From: Pseudomonas syringae
GTDB lineage: Bacteria > Pseudomonadota > Gammaproteobacteria > Pseudomonadales > Pseudomonadaceae
NCBI RefSeq assembly: GCF_001698815.1
Contig: NZ_LGSI01000056.1
Location: 62,001-126,000, forward strand
Length of the DNA: 64,000 nt
Reading direction: 5' to 3'
Part shown: piece after piece, positions 54,809 through 62,849 of the stretch
How the letters are laid out: the number at the start of each line of letters is the position of its first letter
Numbering within the stretch: the first letter of the stretch is position 1
Notes under the pieces: model-generated
The model's input: the letters and a program-made list of their open reading frames with translations, nothing else
Told to the model about the DNA's origin: nothing
Database searches by the model: none
Translations under genes and position numbers: made by a program

Positions 54809-55515
54809 ATGACTCCCTTCCTGCCTTCTGGGCAGTAATTCCTGCTGCGGGCGTTGGTGCTCGTATGGCAGCGGACCGTCCCAAGCAATACCTGCAACTG
54901 GGCGGCCTCACAATTCTTGAACACAGCCTGCTTTGTTTCCTCGATCACCCCCGGCTCAAGGGTCTGGTGATCAGCCTGGCTGTGGATGATCCTTACTGGC
55001 CGACATTGCCCTGTGCGCTGGACTCGCGAATCGAGCGGGTCGACGGCGGCACTGAGCGCGCGGACTCAGTACTCAACGCCTTGCTGCATCTACATGCCCA
55101 CGGCGCAGGTGATGACGATTGGGTGTTGGTCCACGACGCGGCGCGGCCAAACCTGGCGCGTTCGGATCTGGACAACCTGCTGCGCGAGTTGGCCGATGAT
55201 CCGGTTGGCGGCCTGTTGGCAGTGCCAGCGCGCGACACCCTCAAACGCGCCGACAGCAACGGCCGCGTGACCGAAACCGTGGATCGCAGTTTCATCTGGC
55301 AAGCCTATACGCCGCAGATGTTCCGCCTCGGCGCACTGCACCGGGCACTGGCCGACGGCCTGGTCTCGAACGTGAACATCACCGACGAAGCGTCGGCGAT
55401 CGAATGGGCAGGGCAGTCGCCAAGACTCATCGAAGGCCGCGCCGACAACATCAAGGTCACTCGCCCCGAGGATCTGGAGTGGCTGCGCCAGCGGCGCACT
55501 GAATTCAAACGCTAA
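54805..55515 (+). CDS. ispD: 2-C-methyl-D-erythritol 4-phosphate cytidylyltransferase
   Basis: IspD couples MEP to CTP, giving CDP-methylerythritol. The 236-residue protein has the nucleotide-binding loop VIPAAGVGARMAADRPKQYL, GGTERADSVLNALLHL, VLVHDAARPNLARSDLDNLL, and ITDEASAIEWAG. The catalytic Arg and Lys of the N-terminal loop (GARMAADRPKQ) are in place. It is coupled to ftsB by a 4-base overlap, and CTP is supplied by PyrG nearby. Downstream is a palindromic repeat and then the convergent LysR gene. Confidence 0.96.
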   Translation: MNDSLPAFWAVIPAAGVGARMAADRPKQYLQLGGLTILEHSLLCFLDHPRLKGLVISLAVDDPYWPTLPCALDSRIERVDGGTERADSVLNALLHLHAHGAGDDDWVLVHDAARPNLARSDLDNLLRELADDPVGGLLAVPARDTLKRADSNGRVTETVDRSFIWQAYTPQMFRLGALHRALADGLVSNVNITDEASAIEWAGQSPRLIEGRADNIKVTRPEDLEWLRQRRTEFKR

Positions 55516-55520
55516 ACCTG

Positions 55521-55620
55521 TTGGAGCGAGCGGGCGGTGTTCCGACTTGCCCGCGAACCAATCGCCTCGGTGAGCCAGACCCACCGCGTTATCGTTCTTC
55601 GCGGGCAAGCCTCGCTCCAA
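55521..55620. repeat. Long inverted repeat between ispD and the LysR gene
   Basis: ttggagcgag (55521-55530) pairs with ctcgctccaa (55611-55620), and cttgcccgcgaa pairs with ttcgcgggcaag. The sequence is a REP doublet of yet another family between two convergent transcripts, and could serve as a bidirectional terminator. Confidence 0.8.
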
Positions 55621-55631
55621 CGAATAGCATT

Positions 55632-56528
55632 TCACTCCCGATACTCATCCCGCAGCGCCAATCCCTCTTTGAGGAAGTCCACCAGCTTGCGCACTTTCGG
55701 CGAGAGGTGGCGTTGTTGCGGGTATAGCGCCCAGACGGCGGTATTGGGCGGTTGATGGGTTTCGAGCAGGGAAATCAGCGCGCCGCTGTGCAGATGCTCG
55801 AGCACGTAATAATCCGGCAGCTGACACAAGCCGACGCCATGCAACGCAGCATCCAGCACCGCTTGGCCACTGTTGCAGCGCCAGTTGCCCTGCACCCGTT
55901 GCGAAAACTCCCGTCCATTTTGCTGCAGCAGCCACGTGTCGCTGCTGCCAATCAGGCAATTGTGTCGACTCAATTCCGACAAGCTATGCGGACGACCATA
56001 GCGTTCAAGGTAGGACGGTGATGCGCACAGATACATGCGGCGCGGCGCCAGGCGTGTGGCGACCAGACGGGAATCCTGCAGCCGCCCCAGCCGAATCGCC
56101 AGGTCCAGGCCTTCATGAACCATGTCCAGCGTGCGATTGCTCAGTTCGATATCGACCCGCAGTTGCGGATACAGATCGATAAAGCGGGTAACCAACGGCG
56201 TGATGAAGCGCTCGCCGTAAGCCACCGCGCAAGTCATGCGCAACAAGCCCTTGGGTTCGCTGGTGAGGTCGCCGACCGCGCGCAACGCTTCTTCGCGGCC
56301 ATCCTGCAGACGCTGACAGTGATGCAAAAATGTTTGTCCGGCCTCGGTCAGCGCTACTCGCCGGGTGCTTCGATACAGTAAACGGGTTTGCAGGCGTTCT
56401 TCCAGGCGGACGATCTGGCGGCTGATGTGCGATGAAGAGACCCCAAGGCGTTCTGCGGCAGCAGTGAATTGCCCGCATTCAGCCACGGCGACGAACTCAT
56501 CCAGACCTTCCCAGCGATTGGCGTACAT
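55632..56528 (-). CDS. LysR family transcriptional regulator, likely controlling adhC-fghA
   Basis: The 298-residue LysR-type regulator has an N-terminal winged helix-turn-helix (FVAVAECGQFTAAAERLGVS then SSHISRQIVRLEERL), followed by a substrate-binding fold (from about residue 90) with MTCAVAYGERFITPLVTRF and DLAIRLGRLQDSRLVATRL. It is divergent from adhC across 104 bases, the classic LysR arrangement. A regulator called GfnR is reported at the equivalent position in P. aeruginosa, so orthology is plausible but not proven here. The ligand is unknown. Confidence 0.92.
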   Translation of the reverse strand: MYANRWEGLDEFVAVAECGQFTAAAERLGVSSSHISRQIVRLEERLQTRLLYRSTRRVALTEAGQTFLHHCQRLQDGREEALRAVGDLTSEPKGLLRMTCAVAYGERFITPLVTRFIDLYPQLRVDIELSNRTLDMVHEGLDLAIRLGRLQDSRLVATRLAPRRMYLCASPSYLERYGRPHSLSELSRHNCLIGSSDTWLLQQNGREFSQRVQGNWRCNSGQAVLDAALHGVGLCQLPDYYVLEHLHSGALISLLETHQPPNTAVWALYPQQRHLSPKVRKLVDFLKEGLALRDEYRE

Positions 56529-56632
56529 CGATTATCCCTGTACAGCAATAATGTTTTGCTTTCGCCTGGATTATTAACCAATCGGCACTGCTATACACTC
56601 GACGGCTTGTTTTATCTCGCTGGAGAAGATTG

Positions 56633-57745
56633 ATGATCAAGTCACGCGCTGCTGTTGCCTTTGCCCCTAACGAACCGCTGCAAATTGTTGAAGTCGACGT
56701 CGAAGCGCCAAAGGCCGGTGAAGTGTTGATTCGCACCGTTGCCTCCGGCGTTTGCCATACCGACGCCTACACCTTGTCCGGCGCCGATTCCGAAGGGGTA
56801 TTCCCCTGCATCCTGGGTCATGAGGGCGGCGGAATTGTCGAGGCGATTGGTGAGGGCGTTACTTCCCTGGCAGTGGGCGACCACGTGATTCCGCTTTACA
56901 CCGCTGAATGCCGTGAGTGCAAATTCTGTCTGTCCGGCAAGACCAACCTGTGCCAGAAGGTGCGCGCCACCCAAGGCAAGGGCCTGATGCCTGATGGCAC
57001 CACCCGGTTCAGCTACAACGGCCAGCCGGTCTATCACTACATGGGCTGTTCGACGTTCTCCGAGTACACCGTGGTGCCGGAAATTTCTCTGGCGAAGATT
57101 CCCAAAGAAGCCCCTCTGGAAAAAGTCTGTCTGTTGGGCTGTGGTGTGACCACCGGCATCGGTGCCGTGCTTAATACCGCCAAAGTGGAAGAGGGTGCCA
57201 CTGTCGCCATCTTCGGTCTGGGTGGTATCGGTCTGGCGGCGATCATCGGCGCGAAAATGGCCAAGGCCTCGCGCATTATCGCGATCGACATCAACCCGTC
57301 GAAATTCGACGTGGCTCGTGAGCTGGGTGCCACCGACTTTATCAATCCAAAAGATCACGAAAAGCCAATCCAGGACGTGATCGTTGAACTGACCGATGGC
57401 GGCGTGGATTACAGCTTCGAATGCATCGGTAACGTGAACCTGATGCGTGCCGCGCTGGAGTGCTGCCACAAGGGCTGGGGCGAATCGGTGATCATTGGTG
57501 TGGCCCCGTCGGGTCAGGAAATCTCCACCCGTCCATTCCAGTTGGTGACCGGTCGCGTCTGGCGCGGTTCGGCATTCGGTGGTGTGCGTGGCCGTACCGA
57601 GCTGCCGAGCTATGTCGAAAAGGCTCAAACAGGCGAGATCCCGCTGGATACCTTCATCACCCACACCATGGGCCTGGAAGATATCAACAAGGCGTTCGAC
57701 TTGATGCACGAAGGCAAAAGCATTCGCACTGTCATTCATTTCTAA
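56633..57745 (+). CDS. adhC: S-(hydroxymethyl)glutathione dehydrogenase (class III alcohol dehydrogenase)
   Basis: This enzyme oxidises the spontaneous glutathione-formaldehyde adduct to S-formylglutathione with NAD; it also reduces S-nitrosoglutathione. The 370-residue protein has GVCHTDAYTLSGAD with a catalytic zinc Cys, GHEGGGIVEAIGEGV (His and Glu), the structural zinc set in ECRECKFCLSGKTNLCQ, VCLLGCGVTTGIGAVL, and the Rossmann loop VAIFGLGGIGLAAI. ATG 56633 follows ggagaag. It forms a detoxification pair with fghA, separated by a long hairpin. Confidence 0.97.
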   Translation: MIKSRAAVAFAPNEPLQIVEVDVEAPKAGEVLIRTVASGVCHTDAYTLSGADSEGVFPCILGHEGGGIVEAIGEGVTSLAVGDHVIPLYTAECRECKFCLSGKTNLCQKVRATQGKGLMPDGTTRFSYNGQPVYHYMGCSTFSEYTVVPEISLAKIPKEAPLEKVCLLGCGVTTGIGAVLNTAKVEEGATVAIFGLGGIGLAAIIGAKMAKASRIIAIDINPSKFDVARELGATDFINPKDHEKPIQDVIVELTDGGVDYSFECIGNVNLMRAALECCHKGWGESVIIGVAPSGQEISTRPFQLVTGRVWRGSAFGGVRGRTELPSYVEKAQTGEIPLDTFITHTMGLEDINKAFDLMHEGKSIRTVIHF

Positions 57746-57757
57746 GTAGCAGCGGTA

Positions 57758-57824
57758 AGCTTCAAGCCTCAAGCTGCAAGAGGGTTCTGCGCCCTCTTGC
57801 AGCTTAGCTTGAGGCTTGAAAGCT
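57758..57824. repeat. Long imperfect hairpin between adhC and fghA
   Basis: The arms agcttcaagcctcaagctgc (from 57758) and gcagcttagcttgaggcttg (to 57824) pair over about 27 bases with two single-base bulges. No T-run follows. It lies within what should be one transcript, so it may set the relative mRNA stability of adhC and fghA. Confidence 0.85.
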
Positions 57825-57838
57825 GGGAGTCCACGACC

Positions 57839-58684
57839 ATGAACCTGGAAAACCTTTCCTGCCAGAAAAGCTTCGGCGGCTGGCATAAACGCTATAAACA
57901 CCATTCCCAAGTGCTTGGCTGCGACATGGTCTTCGCCGTTTACCTGCCGCCTCAGGCCGAACAGGGCAGCAAACTGCCGGTGGTGTATTGGTTGTCAGGC
58001 CTGACCTGTACCGATGAGAATTTCATGCACAAGGCTGGCGCGCTGCGCATTGCCGCCGAGCTGGGCCTGATCATCGTTGCGCCGGACACCAGCCCGCGTG
58101 GCGCGGACGTTCCGGGTGATCCGGACGGAGCCTGGGATTTCGGCCTCGGCGCCGGTTTCTATCTGAACGCCACGCAGCAGCCCTGGGCGCGGCATTATCA
58201 GATGCATGATTACGTGGTCAACGAATTGCCCGCGCTGGTCGAAGCGCATTTCCCGGCTTCGCAGGCGCGGGGTATCAGCGGGCACTCCATGGGCGGCCAC
58301 GGTGCGCTGGTGTGCGCCCTGCGTAATCCGGGTCGCTACAAGTCGGTCTCGGCGTTTTCGCCGATCAGCAATCCGATGGATTGCCCGTGGGGGCAGAAGG
58401 CGTTTTCCCGTTATCTGGGCGAAGAGCGTGCCCGCTGGCGCGAATGGGATGCCAGCGTGCTGATCGCCGAGGCGTCGGAGCAGTTGCCGATGCTTGTGGA
58501 TCAGGGCGACCGTGATGATTTTCTGGCCAATCAACTCAAGCCCGAAGCGCTGGTGCAGGCTGCGAAAGCCGCCGGTCATCCGTTGACTCTGCGCATGCAG
58601 CCGGGTTACGACCACAGCTATTTCTTCATCGCCAGCTTCATCGAAGACCACCTGCGCCATCATGGCGACGCCTTAAACAGCTAA
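57839..58684 (+). CDS. fghA: S-formylglutathione hydrolase
   Basis: FghA hydrolyses S-formylglutathione to formate and glutathione, completing formaldehyde removal begun by AdhC. The 281-residue esterase-D family protein starts MNLENLSCQKSFGGWHKRYK. The oxyanion region is VYWLSGLTCTDENFMHKAGA, and the nucleophile Ser sits in ISGHSMGGHGALVCALRNPG near residue 149. The Asp lies in LVDQGDRDDFLANQL, and the His in PGYDHSYFFIASFI. ATG 57839 follows the hairpin; the open frame upstream lies in the hairpin arm and is not used. Confidence 0.97.
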   Translation: MNLENLSCQKSFGGWHKRYKHHSQVLGCDMVFAVYLPPQAEQGSKLPVVYWLSGLTCTDENFMHKAGALRIAAELGLIIVAPDTSPRGADVPGDPDGAWDFGLGAGFYLNATQQPWARHYQMHDYVVNELPALVEAHFPASQARGISGHSMGGHGALVCALRNPGRYKSVSAFSPISNPMDCPWGQKAFSRYLGEERARWREWDASVLIAEASEQLPMLVDQGDRDDFLANQLKPEALVQAAKAAGHPLTLRMQPGYDHSYFFIASFIEDHLRHHGDALNS

Positions 58685-58708
58685 CCTTCGCCAAAGTAGG
58701 TAGAATCA

Positions 58709-58738
58709 CGCCCTGACTTTTTTCAGGGCGTTTTTTTT
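58709..58738 (+). terminator. Intrinsic terminator abutting the ispF start codon
   Basis: The stem cgccctga / tcagggcg with a cttttt-type loop is followed by eight T, and the ispF ATG begins directly after the last T. The 3' arm (cagggcg) is the only purine-rich sequence near the ATG, so the hairpin both ends fghA transcription and covers the presumed ribosome-binding site of ispF. Confidence 0.85.
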
Positions 58739-59212
58739 ATGCGTATTGGCCATGGCTATGATGTGCACCGTTTCGCTGAAGGCGATTTCATTACCTTGGG
58801 CGGGGTGCGGATTGCGCACGGTTTCGGGCTGCTGGCCCATTCCGATGGCGATGTGCTGTTGCATGCCCTGAGCGATGCCTTGCTGGGCGCGGCTGCGCTC
58901 GGTGACATCGGCAAGCATTTCCCGGACACCGACCCACAGTTCAAGGGCGCCGATAGCCGAGTCTTGTTGCGCCATGTGCTGTCGTTGGTCCAGAGCAAGG
59001 GCTGGAAGGTCGGCAATGTCGACGCCACTATCGTTGCCCAGGCGCCGAAAATGGCCCCGCATATCGATTCGATGCGCGCGCTGATCGCCGCGGATCTTCA
59101 GGTTGAGTTGGATCAAGTGAATGTAAAGGCTACTACCACCGAAAAACTCGGCTTCACGGGTCGGGAAGAGGGCATCGCGGTTCACGCGGTTGCCCTGTTG
59201 TTGTCCGCATGA
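58739..59212 (+). CDS. ispF: 2-C-methyl-D-erythritol 2,4-cyclodiphosphate synthase
   Basis: IspF cyclises CDP-methylerythritol 2-phosphate, the fifth MEP pathway step. The 157-residue protein starts at the conserved MRIGHGYDVHRFAEGDFITL (zinc ligands Asp and His), then AHSDGDVLLHALSDALLGAA (third His) and DIGKHFPDTDPQFKGADS. The start cannot be moved downstream without losing the zinc site, yet it directly follows a T-run. The stop overlaps truD by 4 bases. Confidence 0.97.
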   Translation: MRIGHGYDVHRFAEGDFITLGGVRIAHGFGLLAHSDGDVLLHALSDALLGAAALGDIGKHFPDTDPQFKGADSRVLLRHVLSLVQSKGWKVGNVDATIVAQAPKMAPHIDSMRALIAADLQVELDQVNVKATTTEKLGFTGREEGIAVHAVALLLSA

Positions 59213-60267
59213 CGGAACTGGAACTGCTGGGCCCGCGCGCGTATGGCGAGTCGCTGGGCAGCGCCGTGCTCAAGGCAACGGCGGAAGACTTTCAGGTCGA
59301 TGAAGTGCTGGACATCCCGCTTTCCGGCGACGGCGAACACCTCTGGCTGTGGGTTGAGAAGCGCGGCCTCAATACCGAAGAAGCCGCTCGTCGACTGGCC
59401 AAGGCCGCTGGCGTGCCGCTCAGAACCGTGAGCTACGCGGGTCTCAAAGACCGCCAGGCCCTGACGCGGCAGTGGTTCAGCATCCAGTTGCCAGGTAAGG
59501 CCGATCCTGATCTGGCGGCGGCACAAGACGACACGCTGAAGATCCTCAAAACCACCCGCCACAAGCGCAAGTTGCAGCGCGGCGCGCATGCGGCGAACGG
59601 TTTTACCCTGCGTCTGACGCAACTGAATGGCGACAAGGACGCGCTACAGCAGCGTCTTGAGCAGATAGCCAAGGCCGGGATCCCCAATTATTTCGGCAGC
59701 CAGCGCTTCGGTTATCAAGGCGGCAACCTGGGTGAAGCCCGTGATTACGCCGGGCGCCAGGCGTTGCCCGAACAGCGCGCCGTTCGTTCGCGTCTGCTCT
59801 CCACGGCACGCAGTTATCTGTTCAATCAGGTGTTGGCCGCGCGGGTGGCCGATGGCAGCTGGCAACGGGCTCAGGTCGGCGACCTGCTGGCCTTTACCGA
59901 CAGCCGCAGTTTTTTCCCGGCCGGCATCGACGAGTGCAGCGACCCGCGTCTGGCGATTCTCGATCTGCATCCGACTGGCCCGCAATGGGGCGAAGGTCCT
60001 TCGCCAGCGTCGGGCGCAACTGCTACGCTGGAGAACGACATCGCCAATCGCGAAGCGGCATTGCGCGATTGGTTGATTCGAGCCGGAATGGAACACGAAC
60101 GGCGTATCCTGCGACTGCCCATTGGCGGGTTGACGTGGCATTATCCCGAGCCTGACATTCTGCAACTGGAATTCGTCCTCCCGGCTGGATGCTTCGCCAC
60201 TGTATTGGTGCGCGAACTCGTCGATCTGGTACCGGTAGGGCAGACGGACAGCTCATGCGTATTCTGA
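59209..60267 (+). CDS. truD: tRNA pseudouridine(13) synthase TruD
   Basis: TruD makes pseudouridine at position 13 of tRNA-Glu. The 352-residue protein has the catalytic Asp in SYAGLKDRQALTRQWFSIQL (near residue 81), ANGFTLRLTQLNGDK, NYFGSQRFGYQGGNL (a family motif), and LFNQVLAARVADGSW. It is coupled to ispF by ATGA and overlaps surE by 13 bases, part of the conserved ispF-truD-surE-pcm-nlpD-rpoS order. Confidence 0.97.
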   Translation: MTELELLGPRAYGESLGSAVLKATAEDFQVDEVLDIPLSGDGEHLWLWVEKRGLNTEEAARRLAKAAGVPLRTVSYAGLKDRQALTRQWFSIQLPGKADPDLAAAQDDTLKILKTTRHKRKLQRGAHAANGFTLRLTQLNGDKDALQQRLEQIAKAGIPNYFGSQRFGYQGGNLGEARDYAGRQALPEQRAVRSRLLSTARSYLFNQVLAARVADGSWQRAQVGDLLAFTDSRSFFPAGIDECSDPRLAILDLHPTGPQWGEGPSPASGATATLENDIANREAALRDWLIRAGMEHERRILRLPIGGLTWHYPEPDILQLEFVLPAGCFATVLVRELVDLVPVGQTDSSCVF

Positions 60268-61004
60268 TTTCAAACGATGATGGGGTAACTGCGCCCGGTC
60301 TCGCGGCGCTGTATGCGGCGCTGACCGATTACAGCGAATGCGTGGTTATCGCTCCCGATCAAGACAAAAGCGGCGCCAGCAGCTCGCTGACGCTCGACCG
60401 TCCTTTGCATCCCCACACCCTGGCGAACGGCTTTATCAGCGTCAACGGCACGCCGACCGATTGCGTTCACTTGGGGCTTAACGGCCTGCTGGATACCCCG
60501 CCCGACATGGTGGTGTCCGGAATCAATCTGGGCGCCAACCTCGGCGATGATGTCCTGTACTCCGGTACGGTGGCGGCTGCGCTGGAGGGGCGGTTTCTGC
60601 AACGGCCGTCGTTTGCTTTTTCGTTCCTCTCCCGGCAGCCGGAAAACCTGGCCACGGCGGCGCATTACGCGCGCCTGCTGGTCGAGTCCCACGAGCAACT
60701 GGACCTGCCACCGCGCACGGTCCTGAACGTGAATATCCCCAATCTGCCGCTGGCGCATGTCCGTGGCATCCAGCTCACGCGCCTGGGCCATCGCGCCCGT
60801 GCGGCGGCACCAATCAAGGTGGTTGATCCACGCGGTCGTTCGGGATACTGGATTGCAGCCGCCGGTGATGCCGAAGATGGCGGTGCGGGAACTGATTTTC
60901 ATGCGGTGATGCAAGGGTATGTATCGATTACCCCGTTGCAGCTCGATCGTACCTATCAGGACGGGTTCAGCAGCCTGAACAAATGGCTGGAGGGCCTTCT
61001 CTGA
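60255..61004 (+). CDS. surE: 5'/3'-nucleotidase SurE
   Basis: SurE is a metal-dependent nucleotidase and polyphosphatase linked to stationary-phase survival. The 249-residue protein begins MRILISNDDGVTAPGLAALY with the metal-binding Asp-Asp, followed by VIAPDQDKSGASSSLTL, VNGTPTDCVHLGLNGLL, and VSGINLGANLGDDVLYSGTV. ATG 60255 is inside the last codons of truD; an earlier open frame there has no similarity. It overlaps pcm by one base. Confidence 0.97.
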   Translation: MRILISNDDGVTAPGLAALYAALTDYSECVVIAPDQDKSGASSSLTLDRPLHPHTLANGFISVNGTPTDCVHLGLNGLLDTPPDMVVSGINLGANLGDDVLYSGTVAAALEGRFLQRPSFAFSFLSRQPENLATAAHYARLLVESHEQLDLPPRTVLNVNIPNLPLAHVRGIQLTRLGHRARAAAPIKVVDPRGRSGYWIAAAGDAEDGGAGTDFHAVMQGYVSITPLQLDRTYQDGFSSLNKWLEGLL

Positions 61005-61681
61005 TGTCGCGCGAACAAGATGATCTGTTACGTCGTGGAATCGGGATGACTTCCCAGCGTACCCGCGAGCGGCTGATTCAACGTCTGTATGACGAAGGTC
61101 TGTCCAACGTGCAGGTGCTGGACGTGATCCGCAAGACACCACGGCATATGTTTGTCGATGAGGCTCTGGCCCATCGCGCCTATGAAGACACGGCATTGCC
61201 GATCGGTCACAACCAGACCATTTCCCAGCCGTACATGGTGGCGCGCATGAGCGAGCTGCTGCTCGCTGCGGGTCCGCTGGACAAGGTTATGGAAATCGGC
61301 ACCGGATCGGGCTACCAGACCGCCGTACTGGCGCAGCTGGTTGAGCGGGTGTTCTCGGTCGAACGGATCAAGGTGCTGCAGGACCGTGCCAAAGAGCGGC
61401 TGGTCGAACTGAACCTGCGCAATGTGGTGTTTCGCTGGGGGGATGGCTGGGAAGGCTGGCCGGCACTCGCGCCCTATAACGGCATCATCGTCACGGCAGT
61501 GGCGACGGACGTGCCCCAGGCGCTGCTTGACCAACTGGCTCCGGGCGGGCGGCTGGTAATTCCAGTAGGTTCAGGCGAAGTCCAGCAGTTGATGCTGATC
61601 ATTCGTGAAGAAAACGGTTTTTCCCGGCATGTTCTGGGGGCGGTGCGCTTCGTTCCGCTGCTCAATGGGCCGTTGGCCTGA
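61004..61681 (+). CDS. pcm: Protein-L-isoaspartate O-methyltransferase
   Basis: Pcm methylates L-isoaspartyl residues to start repair of aged proteins. The 225-residue protein has MTSQRTRERLIQRLYDEG, VDEALAHRAYEDTALPIGHN, the ISQPYMVARMSELL segment, SAM motif I VMEIGTGSGYQTAVLAQLVE, and GGRLVIPVGSGEVQQLMLI. The ATG overlaps the surE stop (TGATG). A 196-base gap to nlpD follows, with no clear terminator and no gene I can support. Confidence 0.96.
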   Translation: MSREQDDLLRRGIGMTSQRTRERLIQRLYDEGLSNVQVLDVIRKTPRHMFVDEALAHRAYEDTALPIGHNQTISQPYMVARMSELLLAAGPLDKVMEIGTGSGYQTAVLAQLVERVFSVERIKVLQDRAKERLVELNLRNVVFRWGDGWEGWPALAPYNGIIVTAVATDVPQALLDQLAPGGRLVIPVGSGEVQQLMLIIREENGFSRHVLGAVRFVPLLNGPLA

Positions 61682-61877
61682 GAACCTTTGGCCCGGCCAC
61701 TGAATTCTGATCATCGCCGTTGGTCTATCACCTGTCGCAGCCGCGCGGTCCGAGTGCAGTGTCCGGCGAGCTCGCGCGATGTGCGCCAAGGGCTTCAAAA
61801 AGTTTAAGCAGTAGCTGCCGCCGTTATTACGGCACAATAGGCAGCTTAAATTCAGTCACCAGTAAAGGGAGTGGCGG

Positions 61878-62747
61878 GTGAGTCGCACAGTCATTCGGCA
61901 GCGTATGTTTTCAAAAAGTTTTCAGCGACTGGTGACTGGCATCGTTCTCAGTGTCCTTTTGGTCGGCTGCTCCAGTACGCCATCCGGCGGCGTTCGGGTT
62001 GTGGATCGGAACAATAACGCCGCGCCCCAGCGCCCTACGGTGACCACCGGGCAGTACGTGGTGCGGCGCGGTGACACGCTGTTTTCCATTGCCTTCCGTT
62101 ATGGCTGGGACTACAAGGCGCTGGCCGCCCGCAACCAGATCCCGGAGCCCTACACCATCCGGCCGGGTCAGACGATTCGCTTCGACGGGCGCTCTGGCTC
62201 CAGCTCCTCAGCGGTCGCGACAGCAGGCCGGCCGGGCGTTGCGCCGAGCACTTCCTCCACGTCTACCAGCAGTTCCGGTTCGATCAAAACCACGGTAATT
62301 TCCAAGCCAATCTCGGTTGTGCCGGTGGTTATTCCCCCCTCTGGAGATGTGAGAACAGGCCCTGCCGGACCTTCTCCGACAGGCTGGACGTGGCCCTCCA
62401 GTGGTATTTTGATCGGGAAATTCTCTTCAAACGGTAGTTTGAATAAAGGAATTGATATCGCTGGTGATTTGGGACAGCCTGTTTTGGCTGCGTCTGATGG
62501 TTCAGTTGTTTACGCCGGGAGTGGATTGCGGGGCTACGGCGAATTGATAATCATCAAACACAGCGATACCTACGTAAGCGCCTACGGTCACAACCGCAGG
62601 TTGATGGTTCGGGAGGGGCAGCAGGTCAAGGCAGGGCAGACAATTGCCGAAATGGGGTCAACGGGAACCGACCGAGTGAAACTGCATTTTGAGATTCGCC
62701 GCCAGGGAAAACCTGTAGATCCACTGCAATTCTTGCCACGTCGTTGA
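61878..62747 (+). CDS. nlpD: Lipoprotein NlpD, LysM and degenerate LytM domains
   Basis: NlpD activates the amidase AmiC at the septum in E. coli; the same role is assumed here. The 289-residue lipoprotein has a lipobox LLVGC (Cys near residue 32), a LysM domain (about residues 55-100, YVVRRGDTLFSIAFRYGWDY), a Ser/Thr/Pro-rich linker (about 108-165), and a LytM (M23) domain. The LytM domain has SLNKGIDIAGD and RVKLHFEIR, where Asn and Lys replace two zinc-ligand His, so it is catalytically inactive, as in other NlpD/EnvC proteins. The start is GTG 61878. In Pseudomonas a main rpoS promoter lies within nlpD. Confidence 0.94.
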   Translation: MSRTVIRQRMFSKSFQRLVTGIVLSVLLVGCSSTPSGGVRVVDRNNNAAPQRPTVTTGQYVVRRGDTLFSIAFRYGWDYKALAARNQIPEPYTIRPGQTIRFDGRSGSSSSAVATAGRPGVAPSTSSTSTSSSGSIKTTVISKPISVVPVVIPPSGDVRTGPAGPSPTGWTWPSSGILIGKFSSNGSLNKGIDIAGDLGQPVLAASDGSVVYAGSGLRGYGELIIIKHSDTYVSAYGHNRRLMVREGQQVKAGQTIAEMGSTGTDRVKLHFEIRRQGKPVDPLQFLPRR

Positions 62748-62849
62748 TTGCTTCCAGCCTGTTCCTGACGTAGAGGGACAGGCTCAAGCGTTGCCATGGA
62801 AATAGGCGTCGCTAGAGCTTGAGGTCGAACTCACCAAAGGACTATAACA

